Positions 27,601-42,600 of a DNA stretch of 64,000 nucleotides are shown here, piece by piece. Made by a program: the position numbers and the translations under genes. Source of the stretch: Asterias amurensis (lineage: Eukaryota > Echinodermata > Asteroidea > Forcipulatida > Asteriidae). The notes beneath the pieces are model-generated. The model had not been told where the DNA came from. It saw only the letters and a list, made by a program, of their open reading frames with translations, and ran no database searches. How positions within the stretch are numbered: the stretch's first letter is position 1; each line of letters opens with the position of its first letter. The stretch covers positions 18,044,694 through 18,108,693 of the forward strand of contig NC_092656.1 in assembly GCF_032118995.1 (NCBI RefSeq), written 5' to 3'.

Positions 27601-30600
27601 TAAAAGGTTTTAGCTTTTTCAAAACTGTTTTATCCAAGTTTAAATTTGTTCATAACAGAGTAGGGCTAGATGGCTTATGTTAAAGGGAAGTACACTTTTG
27701 GTAATTGTCAAAGACCAGTCTTCTCACTTGGTGTATCCCATCATGTGCATAAAATAACAAGCCTGTGAAAATTTGGCCTCAATTAGTCATTGAAGTTGCG
27801 CGAAAATGATGAAAAAAAACCTTGTTGGACGAATTTGTGTGCTTTCAGATAAGAATAAAAGACTTCTAGCCAAATAAGGTTGCAGGTTCGTATCCTGCTC
27901 TCATCAATTTGTTTTTGCTTCTCAAAAATAAAACAACATTTAGACAAACATTGATTTGACTGACAGCAACAGCTCAGAAAGAGACATCAATCTTGATATA
28001 CAAATAGTCAGCCAAAATAAGTATAAAAAGTAAAAACCTCAAGTTGCTTTACATACTGCACTCTGTTGTGCTCATTACTACTTCAACTTAAGTGTCTACA
28101 TTTACATGCTTTGATGCACATCATTAAACTAGAAAAACCTGATATAATAACGAAACTGCATAAGAGCTGTTTGCTAGAATGAGTGCAATTCCCTGAGGAT
28201 GATATCACATGTAGGTCTAGATCCATGGCTAAATGGTTCAAGACTGATTGGCAATTAATACCTTAGTGTTAACACTTTGGTCTACTAGCCTGCTCATCAC
28301 TAAAGGCTCCATCAACACTCTGTCACTATAAAGTCGCTACTACACTAAACACTGCTAACCAGCACAAGGCAATACATCATACACACTACAGCATTGCAGA
28401 TTTTTCCAAGGGTTCCAGCCATGTATTAAAGGCAGTGGACACTAGTGGTAATTGTCAAAGAATAGCCCTCATGGTTGGTGTATCTCAACATATGCATAAA
28501 ATAACAAACCTGTGAAAATTTGAGCTCAATCGGTCATCGAACTTGCGAGATAATAACGAAAGAAAAAAACACCCTTGTCACACAAAGTTGTGTGTGTTTA
28601 GATGGTTGATTTCGAGACCTCAAGTTCTAAATCTGAGGTCTCGCAATCAAATTCGGGGAAAATTACTTCTTTCTCGAAAACTATGGCGCTTCAGAGGTAG
28701 CCGTTTCTCACAATGTATTATACTATCAACCTCTCCCCATTACTCGTAATCAAGAAAGGTTTTATGATGATAATTGTTTTGAGTAATTACCAATAGTGTC
28801 CACTGCCTTTAAGCAAATCGCCTTGTGTCCTTTTATCCAGACTATAATCTGAAGTGTCACTCACATACACTTACATTGTACTTGAAACAAACAATCTTTA
28901 CTAAAATATAGCAAATGTTTTGGTTTTGGGGGAAAGTTACAAAAATAAAGACAGAAGAAACATAGGCTTTGTAAAATTATGTAAATCAAAATACAGACAC
29001 TCTAGTGTAAGCACTTAACTTTCCTCAATTCCTCTTATCATTATAACCTTGCATTAAACTGCAAGTGTTATTTCTTGACACAACAGCGTTTTATAGGGAA
29101 TGACCAAGGAGCTATAGACGCCAGTGAATAAACCAATACAGGCCTGTTTGATGATACGTGTCCTTCCATCAGGACCCTGAGGGGCTTAAAGTCACTTAGA
29201 TGTTATTACATTTATTGAGTTATGGTTATGATATATTAAAGAATTCCATGTGATCTTGGCAAGGCGCCTATTTGTCTTGAGTAGTCAAGACATCCATCAT
29301 CAAGTCTTACTTGGAAACTTCATCACTTATCCTCCTTAGACTAACAAGCAGAATTAATCCAAGCGCTTTGATGAAATTGACCAGAAATCTTAAACCAGGC
29401 AAGATTTGAATAACAATATCAAGAAGTGTGTGTGTATCAGTTTGATAGTGGGATGAACAGAGTGTCTCATAATAACCGTACAGTGTGTTGACTCATTGTA
29501 CTTCAATACATCCTAGGTTGTGTACTCAACAGTTACCATACACTCTGGTGTGTTTCCTTTTACTTCAGAATAACTCACTAGTTTCCATTACACTGGGGGT
29601 TAGTCAAGAAGCCTTGATCAAATATTGAGATTCAATTGAAAGCATGATAAAGTGCATCTGATGACACGGAGGTGAATAAATGATGGCCGTTAAGTGAAGT
29701 ATGTTTGCTGACACCAATTTAATTCAATAAAATGATGAGAGTTTGGCAAATGGAGACCTCTACTTTATAAATCTAGCTGTGGCATTATACACACTGTATA
29801 ACCTACAAACATAAAACAATAACTAGTATTTTTTATTATTAATTGGTTTATTGTTAAAAACACATTGCAGCCAAAGGCTGAATTAAATGCAATTTACAAA
29901 AAAGAAAAATACAATATTAAAACTCAGGCAGTCTGAGACAAAATTTTACAAGAAAGCACACTTAGACTAACAGTCCTTAAAAGAAGATAATGAAAAAATA
30001 ATAAATTAAATTTGGGGGAACATCCACAAAATTGATTGGTTGATACAATACGAGACATCAGATCCAACGGTGGACTGAGAGGACAATATTGCACTATTTT
30101 CTATTTAGTAACCCAGTCATGTAAGGCAGAGGGCTTGTTCTGAATCTGGTAGTGCGACACCTGTATGGTTAGTAGGATTTTAAACTTTGCATGGTGGAAA
30201 TAAGATATAGAAGAGTTTGCAGTAACACCATGTAATAACAATCTCTAAATGAGTTGGGGTGGTTCTGAAAAGAACCGTTGGATTAACTCGACGTTTCGAT
30301 CAGTATGCTCTGATCAGAGCATATGATATGACGATCAGAGCATACCGATCGAAACGTTGATTTAAAATCAACGGTTCTTTCAGAACCACCCCAACTCATT
30401 TAGAGATTGTTATTACATAGTGTTACCGCAAACTCTTCTATACCTGTATGGTTTGAACTTAGTACATGTAGTATAGACAACATCGGCATGCATAAATCAC
30501 TATGAATGCTGGCAAAGAACACCTTTTCATTAACAACCTGATGAAATTCAATATTGGAAAGAGGGTGGGATTTCTGGCCATGAAACCATATTATACTTTA

Positions 30601-33600
30601 TGGAAAGAAGGTTTTTTTATTGGTGCACCTATGTAGAAGTGCAAGTGAGTAAACCCAGATGGCATTTGAGGGACAGTGTCTACCTATAATCCAATAATCT
30701 ACATCAGACTCAATATTGAGCCTAGTCTTTAATCAAGTCTGTCGTAGCTAAATCTTCTCCCTCATGATTGTTGTTCTTGACTGACTGGATATTTCCATAG
30801 CAGTTAACGTTCTGTTTTCATAAGAAGCTACTTAATTGACGAGGGTACGTTAGTATAGTCTGCTCATGAGACCAGCGTGCTTCATTAAAAAATGCACAAC
30901 TTTGCTACACAAGTATAAATGTACACAGGCAGCTGCTACTACAAACTCATTATTGAATGAGTAAACCATAAATATGTGAATTGTACAATGCAATCATTCA
31001 CTGTTGAATGAAATCTGCATGTTGGAAAGATCATTGCTGAGAAAATCTCGCCCTAATTGTGACTACTGCTGCAAGTACAAAAAATATAGTAAAAAATGAA
31101 CAAAAATGGCATAATCTGGTAGACATTCACACTACACAAAATCACAATCACACATTATATGGTAGTTTTGCCTTGTGCTGCACTTATTCCCTTAAAGCCA
31201 TTGGACCCTTTCGGTTCAGAAAAAAAAAAAAAGTTCACAGATTTAAAAATAACTTATAGGGTTTACAGAAGGCAATGGTGAAAGACTTCTCTTGAAATAT
31301 TATTCCATGAAATGCTTTACTTTTTGAGAAAACAGCAAAACAATATAAATTCTCGTTAACGAGAATTACGGATTTATTTTAAATACATGTCATGACATGG
31401 CGAAACGCGCGGAAACAAGGGTGGGGTTTTCCGTTGTTTTCTCCCGACTCCGATGACCGATTGAGCCTAAATTTTCACAGGTTTGTTATTTTACATAGAA
31501 GTTGTGATACACGAAGTGTGGGCCTTGGACAACACTGTTTACCGAAAGGGTCCATTGGCTTTAAGCCCCAAGTCTAAAAGTAATACAGTTACATGGTTAC
31601 ACTATTCTACGTAGCTCTTGATGCTTTCTCAAATTCAAGTGTTAATTTGTACCGTGCCAAAAAAAACCTAAATGTTGCTTCTGAGCAAGAAAATCGATAT
31701 AAGAGAAACAGTGAGAAGCCCCAAGGCCACAACATGTTATTTCTGGCCTGATGGATGACGCTTGTCAAGAGACAGGAGGGAATCAAGATAACCTTAACCC
31801 TCCAGTATACAGTTTGTCTGTTTCTACTATAGGCCAAAAAAGCCCCACTTATTCTGGGCCAATTTGAGTGAGTGCGTTGGGTATACACTCCTTTTAAAGC
31901 CATTGGACCCTTACGGTACAGAAAAAAAAAAAAAGTTCACAGATTTACAAATAATTTACAGGGTTTACAGAAGGTAATGGTGAAAGACTTCTCTTGAAAT
32001 ATTAGTCCATGAAATGCTTTACTTTTTGAGAAAACGGTAAAACAATATAAATTCTCGTTAACGAGAATTACGGATTTGTTATAAACACATGTCATGACAC
32101 GGCGAAACGCGCGAAAACAGGAGTGGGTTTTGCCGTTATTTTCTCCCGACTCCGATGTCCGATTGAGCCTAAATTTCCACAGGATTGTTATTTTATATAT
32201 AAGTTGTGATACACGAAGTGTGGGACTTGGACAATACTGTTTACCGAAAGTGTATAATGGCTTTAATATACTTCTGTTTCAACTAATCAAAACAAAAAAT
32301 CTACTTATTTTGGGCCAATTTGTGTGTGTGTTGGTGTTGTGTTTTTCTTTTGTTTATCGTCTTTTTTTTCAACAGTTTGGGTTATACATGCACAGGAATT
32401 TATTTATAAATTATGCAGCTGTATTTATGACGGGTAATAACTGTTTATGTAAATGAGTGAGAGGTACTATCTATTTATAACCTTACTTCCTTCTGACTGA
32501 CTGTTGAGTTTAAATTAATATGACTGCTCTTCAATGGTAGCTCAATCTGGAGATGTGTAGTAATTGAATTTGAAATGAAGCTTGGAATGTGCCATTCAAT
32601 TTGCAATTATAGCTGTGGTCCCTTGGTAATTGTCAACATGTAGATTGCTTTACATTGCAAATATTAATATCATTTCATCTGAGAATCAATAATATGGAGA
32701 AAAAAATCATTACATCTGCTTGCATGCTTCTCCAAACAAACTGACAACTGATTTTAATTCCAACACCAGTAATGAAGGTTATATCATTGTGCGCTACTGA
32801 CAATGAAAGATAAGTTGCTACAACATGAAATTAAAATTAAGCTAGCTCTATGCAAAAACATTTGTTAAAAAAATTACAGAAAAAAAAACACTGTTTTTTT
32901 TCTCCAAATGACGAAAGATTAACAACCTTGAGAAAGATTAACAACCTTATACATTCCCTTGACATAATTTTGATAGATAATCTGTTGTAAATTTGGGTTT
33001 TTTTGAGAATGACTAAATGGTGTCAATGTGTTTTTATTTTGTGATACAGATGGCTCTGTCTACATTCTGGCAATGTTTCCTGTTCACGCTGTTTCTTCTC
33101 ATTCCCAAACTGATTGATTCAGCAAGAGCAGACCGACCTTGTAAAGATTGTTGTCAACAGAGGGGTGAGCCAGGACCTATTGGTCCACAAGGTACACCAG
33201 GTATAGTAGGACCACAAGGTCTTCCTGGACGTGATGGTATGAATGGTCTTAATGGTCCAGCAGGGTTACCTGGACGTACAGGTGATAAGGGTGATAAAGG
33301 CAGTGAAGGGGATATCACTGCTGTCCTGAAACTACTCAGTCAACAATCTCCTGAAACTCTATCCGATCTACAGACTGCATTGAAGACACTAGCTGACCAA
33401 AGAGTACAACAACAACAGCAAAGTGTACACCCAGCAAATCCTGATATGATGATGGCATCTGCCCCATTAGCTTATCCATGGGGACAAGTTGAAATCACTG
33501 CTTTTACTGTAATACGTACTGCAGATCTTCCTGGACATGGTGATGCTGTCAAAGACATTACTTTTGACACTGTAATCACAAACATTGGCAACCGCTTTAA

Positions 33601-36600
33601 TTTTGAAACAGGGCATTATGTGTGTCCTACCAATGGCACTTACTATTTCACCTTTTCCATTGCACATGACCGTGATGCAATGGTAGAGTTGGTCAAGAAT
33701 GGACAGCGGTTGGTTGCAATACACGGTGATGCAGCACAGAAATTACGTACAATGTACACTAATAGTGTAGTGGTTGAGTTGAATGAGAGAGATGAAGTAT
33801 GGATTCGTCTAGCTAGGAGTCATAGCATCAGTGGTAATACTCAGAATCTGACTACATTCACAGGATACCTTCTGTATCCCGCTTCTGCTACTAAACCTAA
33901 AGGTTGATAAAATCTTACTGACAAAGAAGTCACTGACCCTAGAAATGCTATCCAACTGCTGTAACATGATAACTCTATGGTTCATCTTTTGAAACTCACT
34001 TGAATTTCAGCTAAAATAAATGTTGTATTTCATTGGGATTACAAAGTAGATAGTTTCAGCTATATATCGGCAAATTAAAAAGAGTTTATTTGTTGAATGT
34101 TCAGTGTACAATAGGTGAACAACCATCAATAAGTGTAATAAGTTCAAATTAAAACGGTTTCATGTATACTCGGCTAATTAATCCCATTTCCATAAGAGCA
34201 GTATGTAAAAACAGAATTTTCGGATAAAAAATATTTGCTTGAATGTCATTAAATCATGAAAGCTTATTTGGGAGGTGTTGGCACACTTTTAAATGACCGA
34301 CAAACATCAACACATGATATTACATTAAGGTCAATACAAACTAAATCTGAGGTTGCACTCAATGTTTACGTGAAGTTACTCTTTTGAACCGTTTGCCATG
34401 GAGGTACCTCAAATAAACAAACAAATAGCAGATAATATTACCATGCATCTGGTGTCTATTATCGATTCAAAATGTAAATGTTCAGCATCAAAATAGTCAA
34501 GTCTGTGCTGCACAAAAGGAAAGCAAGGAGCTGAAATCTGATGCTGTATATTCAGCAAGTTCAAAGCTTAAACAATACCAGACGGAATCATAAGAACTCT
34601 AGATGATGAATACCTGAATATGAAAGACTAAAAAGGGATAAGGTTTACAGCGAGTTGAAGCTGCTCAGCTAAGTCACTCATATTACTCAGAGCCTCATTG
34701 ACCTATTAGGATTGCACAATATAGTAATCTTAAACTAGTCCATTGTACCCTTCACTTCTTAAAGGCAGTGGACACTATTGGTAATTACTCAAAATATTTA
34801 TTAGCATAAAACCTTTCTTGGTGATGAGTAATGGGGAGAGGTTGATGGTATAAAACATTGTGAAAAACGGCTCCCTCTGAAGTGATGTAGTTTTCGAGAA
34901 ACAAGTAATTTTCCACAAATTTGATTTCGAGACCTCAGATTTAGAACTTGAAATCAACCATCTAAACGCACACAACGTCGTGTGACAAGGGTGTTTTTTT
35001 ATTTCATTATTATCTCGCAAGTTCGATGACCAATTTTCACAGGTTTGTTATTTTATGCATACGTTGAGATACACCAACTGTGAAGGCTAGTTTTGACAAT
35101 TACCAGTAGTGTCCACTGCCTTTTTAAGTCCAGTGGAACATGAATTTGCATACATGTAAGACTCCCTTGAGCTAGATTAATCATCAAATCTGTGAGTTGG
35201 ATTTTCCCTTTTTCCATTTTAGATTACATATTTGTTATTATCCAAAGAGATAACTGAATACCAAACTAAATTTACAGAATGGCATTGCTGAGAATTTTTT
35301 TTACTAAGCTACATCAATATTTTAAATGGTATGTTTGTCAATTTGATTGTTAAAAATAGTACTACAATGGTAACAACAAAGCTTCAAAAATAACTAATTA
35401 TTACTAATTTTTGGATTGTTAACTGAGTTTTTAGTAATCTTTTTCTTTACAGTATGTTTTAAACTTGCTTCCTTAGCATTATCTTCATTAATGTGTGATG
35501 TGGCACTGCGTGTGTAGTTGTGGCTGTATTCTCATAGAGCTGTGTTAACGAAAACAAACTTTAAATAGTGTCTGTAATTGCATGTTTTAAATCTTTGTCT
35601 ATATAACCATTTAGGGATTCTATAAAGATTGTACTTTAAGTAAAGTTAGAATCTTCACTTCAATGTACAGTCATTATTAAATATGCAGGGGTCGAAATTA
35701 AGTGTATTTCCATGGTAGTCAGCAGGGCTAATGACCAATAATTTTTAGTAGCCCTGATAAGATTTTGGTAGCCCAAAAGCCACGTTATGTCTCGCGTCAC
35801 GGCTCAAACTTTACAGTACACAGATACACCAATAACATAGTTCTTTATTGCTTGTGATGATGATTTTTGCATTATTATTCAACTAGCCTGTCGGGCTATC
35901 AAACTGGAAAAAGTAGTAGCCCGGATGTAAATCTGGTAGTCCCGGGCTAGCGGGCTAGTGGCAATTTCGACCCCTGAATATGTCAAAGTGTTAACTACAT
36001 AGTAATGACCAAAAAAAAACTGGTATTAGCTCCTAAGTTCATGAAAATTCTTCTTTGACTCTTTAAAGTATCAAGTCTTTTATACCATTCTCAGCTTTCT
36101 AATATGTGATGTAGTCTATATGTTGGGTGAGATTAGTTAACCTGAGTGATCAGTCAATCGCATTGTTGTGTGATGGGTCGATTCTATAAGATAGTCTTAG
36201 ACTTTATGTACCTAAGAAATCATCCAGAGTTGGGAATTATGGGTGCGTTCGTTTAGCTTCCCCGGGTCGACCCCGGTGTGTGGCGTTTTCTTTTTCTAGG
36301 ACGAACGTGTGAAGATAATTACCCACATTCGTCCTTGAAAAAAAAAACTGCCACACACCGGGGTCGAGCCAGGGAAGCTAAACGAAGGCACCCTATGATA
36401 AAACTGTTTGTGGCTATAACCATAATTCCAGAATATTATTCATTTTATAAATGAAGCTCCGTCTATCTGTAATTAACAAAGTAAGTCACAACAAAGATAT
36501 TATGTTGAAATTGTACTGGTTTTAACCAATATTAAAGCAGTTCAGTGAAGACCAAAAAAAAGATCTTCAATCTGTATACAAGGGGCTCTCCCTTGAGAAC

Positions 36601-39600
36601 AGAGAAGTGTATTATTGCTAGGAAAAGAGTTTTGAAGAAGTGTATGTTTATAAAAACAGATTGAAAAACAAATATCTTATAAAGCACCAAGCCAAAGTCA
36701 ACCTACATGTAAAAACCTACCTTGTAAAGTATTTGTAGTTCAGATAGAATCTGCTTTTGGACATCTGGAGTAATATCAACAGATATGACCTAGAGATAAA
36801 ATAATAACCAAAATATAACCACCTTGTTTCTTCTTATTGTTTAAATTATTAAAAGCATCATTAAAAATAAACAACTATAATGGTAGTTACTTTTTCAAGT
36901 GCTTCATGTACATGTTCTGAAATAGAGTTTGTTTTCAAGCATTTGTTTTTGTCAGTTTGAAAGGTTAAAGCAATTATACACTTTCGGAACAGAAACAAAA
37001 GTTCACAAATTTACAAATAACTTACAGGGTTTACAGAAGGTAAAGGTAAAAGACTTCTCTTGAAATATTATTCCATGAAATGCTTTACTTTATGAGAAAA
37101 CATTGAAACAATGATCAATTATCGAAAACGAGAATTACGGACTTATAGTAAACACATGTCATGACACGGCGAAATGTGCAGAAACAAGGGTGGGTTTTCC
37201 CGTTATTTTCTCCCGACTCCGATGACCAATTGAGCCTAAATTTTCACAGGTTTGTTATTTTATATATAAGTTGTGATACACGAAGTGAGGGCCTTTGGAC
37301 AACACTGTTTACTGAAGTGTCCAATGGCTTTAAATAAGGGCATCTTAGAAAGTAAAATTATTTTGTTATTATTTACCTTGATTGCCATGATGTTATTTGT
37401 AGCAACGTGTCTTGCCCTGCAACAGAGAACAATAATTTTATTTTTTTTTTTTCACTTGAAACAATAATATTCAACTATTACCAGGGCGGATGGTATAGAA
37501 AATAGACTGGACTACTACTTTAGCTTATAGGATCGTAATTAACTGTACTGCCGCGGAGTCAGTTCTGAATTGGTCTCAACGTTTCGACTAGCTTTGTATT
37601 TCCACCATGCAAAGTTTAAAATCTTACTGCAGCGAGGACATCTCCTGGTGCTCTTAGTACATGTAGTTGCCATAGTAGACAAGGCTGAATCACACAGAAA
37701 GACTGAATCCTTCATTCAAAACTTACTTCAGCGGCGACATCTCCTGGTGCTCTTTGTAATTGCCTTAGACAAGGCTAGCCACACACAGAAAGACTGAATC
37801 CTTCATATAAAACTATCTTCAGGCATGAGATTTATGTTATAATGTCAATTTTGTCATCAACAAATGAGTTCCAAAGGTCTCTGAGTTCGACATTAAACAA
37901 AGAAACTTTGGATATTATTTACGATTAGGTATATGAATTATAATCAAATACATGAAGTCTGCTTTTACCAACTAGACACTCTGGGTGTACCCTACTTTCA
38001 AAAGAGATACAGAGCTTAGTAATGCAGTATTAGTTTTAAAACAACTGACATGATAATTATGTTGAATTTGAAGTGTAGAATTTATACTAATTGACTTTAA
38101 CAAGACAAGAGTCGAGCAAGATGTTTGATACGGTAAGAAATACTTACTTATACACAGATCCACTATGACCATGGCCAAGAACCTCAATATTTTGAATGTC
38201 ACTCTCGGATATCTGATAAAAAACAAACAAAATTGCAGATAGTTTGCATTTTCATTGGATGGAAAGTAATGGAGAAATTTGGCTGAAACATAAATTGGAT
38301 TAACATTTTTTTTATCTTTGATCCAGTCCTAGTTCCACTACACAGAGTATATTACATATATCATTCGGTTGCATGCTTATATGTTTAGATTTGCCTTTTT
38401 CTTTTTGTAAATAACTTTAGGCCAGTTAGTTTTATGAAAAATAATATCTCTTTGAGAACAAGAAATGTAAACAAACTTAAATTAATTTTTAAATTTATCT
38501 AATTAATGTTTTATTTATTTTTTCAAAACTAAATAGTAGCCCTTACGTTATCCGCAAATTGGGAGAGGGTGAAAATTATGAGCTTTAATTCTTTAGATTA
38601 TAGAATGCTAGTGAAATTAATTTCTACAAGTACCTGTCCAGTTGCCAGTATCTCCCTTAGTTCTGCATCCTGTTGTCTCCTGGAAACCAAAAAGAATAAT
38701 TCAACTGTTTTACGTATTACTTAAACTTATACCTACATGTAAACTTAACTGATAAGCACCCCCTAAATATACATGTAATTAACCTTAAAATCACACACAC
38801 ACTCACCCATAAACGACTGATTCAAAAAAGGTCAAAAAGTCACTAGGTTACCTATAAAATGACCATGAATTCAGACTCACACAAAAATCTAAGAATGAAA
38901 CACCAGCAATCGGGGACCTCATACTGTCCCTCTTTTTGTACCTTTTTGGCAACAGCTCCCATGGGTTTAGTAAACACCCCGTTTTGTTTTGGTCCCCCAG
39001 TTACATACACACTCTGTAAACATGCTTTACTTTTGTCCACATGATCTTCAACACTGTAAAAAAAACACTGCGTAGATATGTGTGAGTCCACACTGTTTCA
39101 GTTCCCTGCATTATGTGGACTTCTTTTGTGTTTAGAACCACACGCCAATTTAAGGTTAATCTAGTACCACAGAGTCACGTACCCATAATGTAGACTGATT
39201 CCGCTATCTGCACCTTTGGGGACAGTTCCTTTAGGGCTTGAGCGTACCTATAATGCTCAGGACCACGCCCCAATGTAAAGTTAATCTAGTACCACAGAGT
39301 CACGTACCCATAATGTAGACTGATTCCGCTATCTGCACCTTTTGGGACAGTTCCTGTAGGGCTTGTGCTTACCTATAATGCTCAGGACCACACGCCAATG
39401 TAAAGTTAATCTAGTACCACAGAGTCACGTACCCATAATGTAGACTGATTCCGCTATCTGCACCTTTGGGGACAGTTCCTGTAGGGCTTGTGCTTACCTA
39501 TAATGTCAATTTAAAAATCACATCAAATCTTGTTTTAAGTCACACATTATATAGGCAAGCATCAAAAAGAAAAGATTACAGTGCCGGGCAAAGCAAGCAT

Positions 39601-42600
39601 TTGCACTGTATTTTTCATTTTGAGCCAGCATAGGATCAAACTATAAAGGGCTCTTTTTTATGAGAGCAAACTTTTGAATAAATCTATAGCCTTTCATTTG
39701 AGTGAAGAGACAGTTCACATTGCTTTATCACAACCAAGGACATCTCTAAGTGCTCATAGTTATTCTAAAAAGTATGCAGACTTTAATACTAAATACTGCA
39801 TTTTCATTATTGCTTTGTAAAAGGCTCAACCTAATACACATAGATACAATGAGTGACACCAGGATAGAAAAATTCACATGCAAAGATAAGTTCTTCAGCA
39901 GTATTTTGAATCAATTGTATGTTTATTCCAAGTATTTAAAGCCATTATACACTTTCGGTACAGAAAAAAAAAAGTTCACAGATTTACAAATAATTTACAG
40001 GGTGTACAGAAGGTAATGGTGAAAGACTTCTCTTGAAATATTATTCCATGAAATGCTTTACTTTTTGAGAAAACATTCAAACAATTATTAATTTACGACA
40101 TCGAGAATTACAAATCTATTATAAACACATGTCATGACACGGCGAAACGCGCGAAAACAGTGGGTTTTCCCGTTATTTTCTCCCGACTCCGATGACCAAT
40201 TGAGCCTAAGTTTTCACAGGTTTATGATTTTATATATAAGTTGTGATACACGAAGTGTGGGACTTGGACAATACTGTTTACTGAAAGTGTAAAATGGCTT
40301 TAAGATGAGTTCTTCAGAAGTAGGGCCTACTACAAATCTTTATTGTAAGCGTTTAAATTCTTGATGATACTTACTGTCAAGCCATGGATGTTTCGCCTCC
40401 CTGACTTTATAACTGTGCATTAAACAAAAAAGCAACGTCATTCTCAAAAGCAAAAGGTGGTACATGTAACATGTATAACATTTAATAGATGTTAAATTTG
40501 CACCGGGGATAAAGAATATTAATTTTTGGTTTTTACCCATACACACCGATGTGTGTAGCACTGTATACTCAGTACTTTCCCGAGTCCTGTGAAAAAAATC
40601 ACAGGCATTTTACTCGGGTGGGATTCGAACCCACGACCTTTGCAATTCTAGAGCAGTGTCGAACCAACTAGACCACCGAGATTGCCCGGTAGCTAGAGGC
40701 AGTTCGAATCTTATGTTTTAGCAGCAGGTACTGCAAACGATTTAATAGATGTTAAATTTGTATCGGGGATAAAGAATATTAATTTTTGGTTTTTACCCAT
40801 ATACACCGATGTGTGTAGCACTGTATACTCAGTACTTTCCCCGAGTCCTGTGTATAACATTATTAAACATTGATATGCCACATATTTGACATTACATGTT
40901 GGTTTAAAAACTCAGCCTTATTCAAATAAGGGGTAGCGGTTAAGACTCAAAGATGAATCAGACAGCAATATCAGTGAATTTTGTCATTCAAATAACTTGA
41001 CTTATTATTTGGATTGAGTGGACACTATTGGTAATTACTCAAAATAATTATAAGAATTAAACCTTACTTGGTGACGAGCAATGGGGTGAGGTTGATGGTA
41101 TAAATCAATGTGAGAAATGGCTCCCTCTGAAGTGACATAGTTTTCGAGAAAGAAGTACATGTAATTTTCCGCGAATTTGATTTTGAGACCTCAGATTTAG
41201 AATTTGAGGTCTTGAAATCAACCATCTAAATGCACACAACTTCGTGTGACAAGGGTGTTTTTTTCTTTCATTATTATCTCGCAACTTCGACGACCAATTG
41301 AGCTCAAATTTTCACAGGTTTGTTATTTTATGCTGAGATACACCAAGTGAGAAGACTGGTCTTTAACAATGACCAATAGTGTCCACTGTCTTTAATCTAT
41401 AAATAAGCATAAGAAACTTACCTCTTGGGTATATAACAAGAGGCGGAGCCATCTCGTTGGAACTTTCACTCTCAATTATAACTGACATGTACTACAAACA
41501 AACCAGAGAAACAAATGAGCAAATAACTTTCAGTGTTTCAGTTAAGGAAGGACCATCAACATCAGTTTGTATAGAGTAACTTTTTTTTAATAGTCAGGTT
41601 GCTTAGGTCCAAATTTTGACGAGATCGTGACCGACTGGCCCAAAGCACCAAACTTGGTAGATATATTCTTTAGGTCCTAGAGAAGATATTTAGAAGGGGT
41701 GACACCTGAAAAAAATCTTGGGAGGGTACCTAATTTGCATAAATCACAATTTGTGCACAATTTGCATATAAAATCTTTAAAAAAAAATTATGTGGCGATT
41801 TTGTTTTTCAGTTGATTGCTGTATTCAGCCCTTTATTAATTAGGCCTATTGATAGGGTTCGAATTATGTATTTTTTACTTTAAAGTCAAAGTAGACTGAT
41901 GCTTATAACTAATTATCACTAATTAAGACTAATTACAACGTAATTGTTAGTGATTTGATTTAATGTACAATTTTCAACATTCGTTTTATTATTTGCACCT
42001 ACAATTTGGAGGTGGGCTTCAATTAGCCAATTCAATTTTTTTTTATCCCTCCCGGCGCATTCACTTTGATATTTTAGTTAATAAAGATCAGTTTTAAAAG
42101 CATCAGACAAGACATATTTGATTGGGAATCCCTCCTTTTTATACCCGGAATTTTGAGCATAACTGCCTGGAAAATTCTGTTCCGGCAAGCCTTAAGACAC
42201 TAGTTGCCATGCTGCTGATTGGACCTAATGTAAATTAAAGCACCAAGATATCACCGAGTCACAGGTTTGTCTTTCCATAACTCAGATGGTCAGCTTCAAT
42301 GCAAAAAACAAAGCTTCTGTGGCAAAAAACAGCAGGCATTCCAAAGAAAAGGAGCCACCTCTTCCTCTCTACAATGGGTTATGTATCCAAACACTCACAA
42401 GATGCAACATATAATGAACATCCTGTATAGACTGGGCATCAGTGTTAGCTACGACCGTGCCATTAACAATAACTTTTCTGCCCTGCAAATCTAACATAAG
42501 GTCGATGGTAAACTTGAAATTGCAAGAGCTACAGAAGTCTCCTGGATACACAGATCTATTTTTCTCTTAATAAAGAAGGGCAAACTTGAAAAGAGATTAT

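Larger units (their letters stand above)
24927..36720 (-). other. Large MAP2K5 intron (11.8 kb)
   Basis: This intron splits the kinase N-lobe, between the exon ending ELQILYK and the one starting CDSSFIIG. Besides the repeats listed separately it contains the whole C1q-domain gene on the opposite strand. The stretches 28813-30205, 32267-33049 and 34021-34758 show no gene, repeat family or strong motif that I recognise. Confidence 0.8.

Noticed and set aside
38852..39091. 79-residue minus-strand frame with an acceptor-like TTTTTTTTACAG at its 5' side
   Set aside because: Its phase does not join the MAP2K5 exons on either side (a stop appears at once in phase 0), and it resembles no MEK5 sequence. 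Kept as intron.
40613..40680. A functional tRNA gene
   Set aside because: A and B boxes are present but the anticodon arm and acceptor stem do not fold convincingly, and the copy is embedded in a SINE-like repeat.
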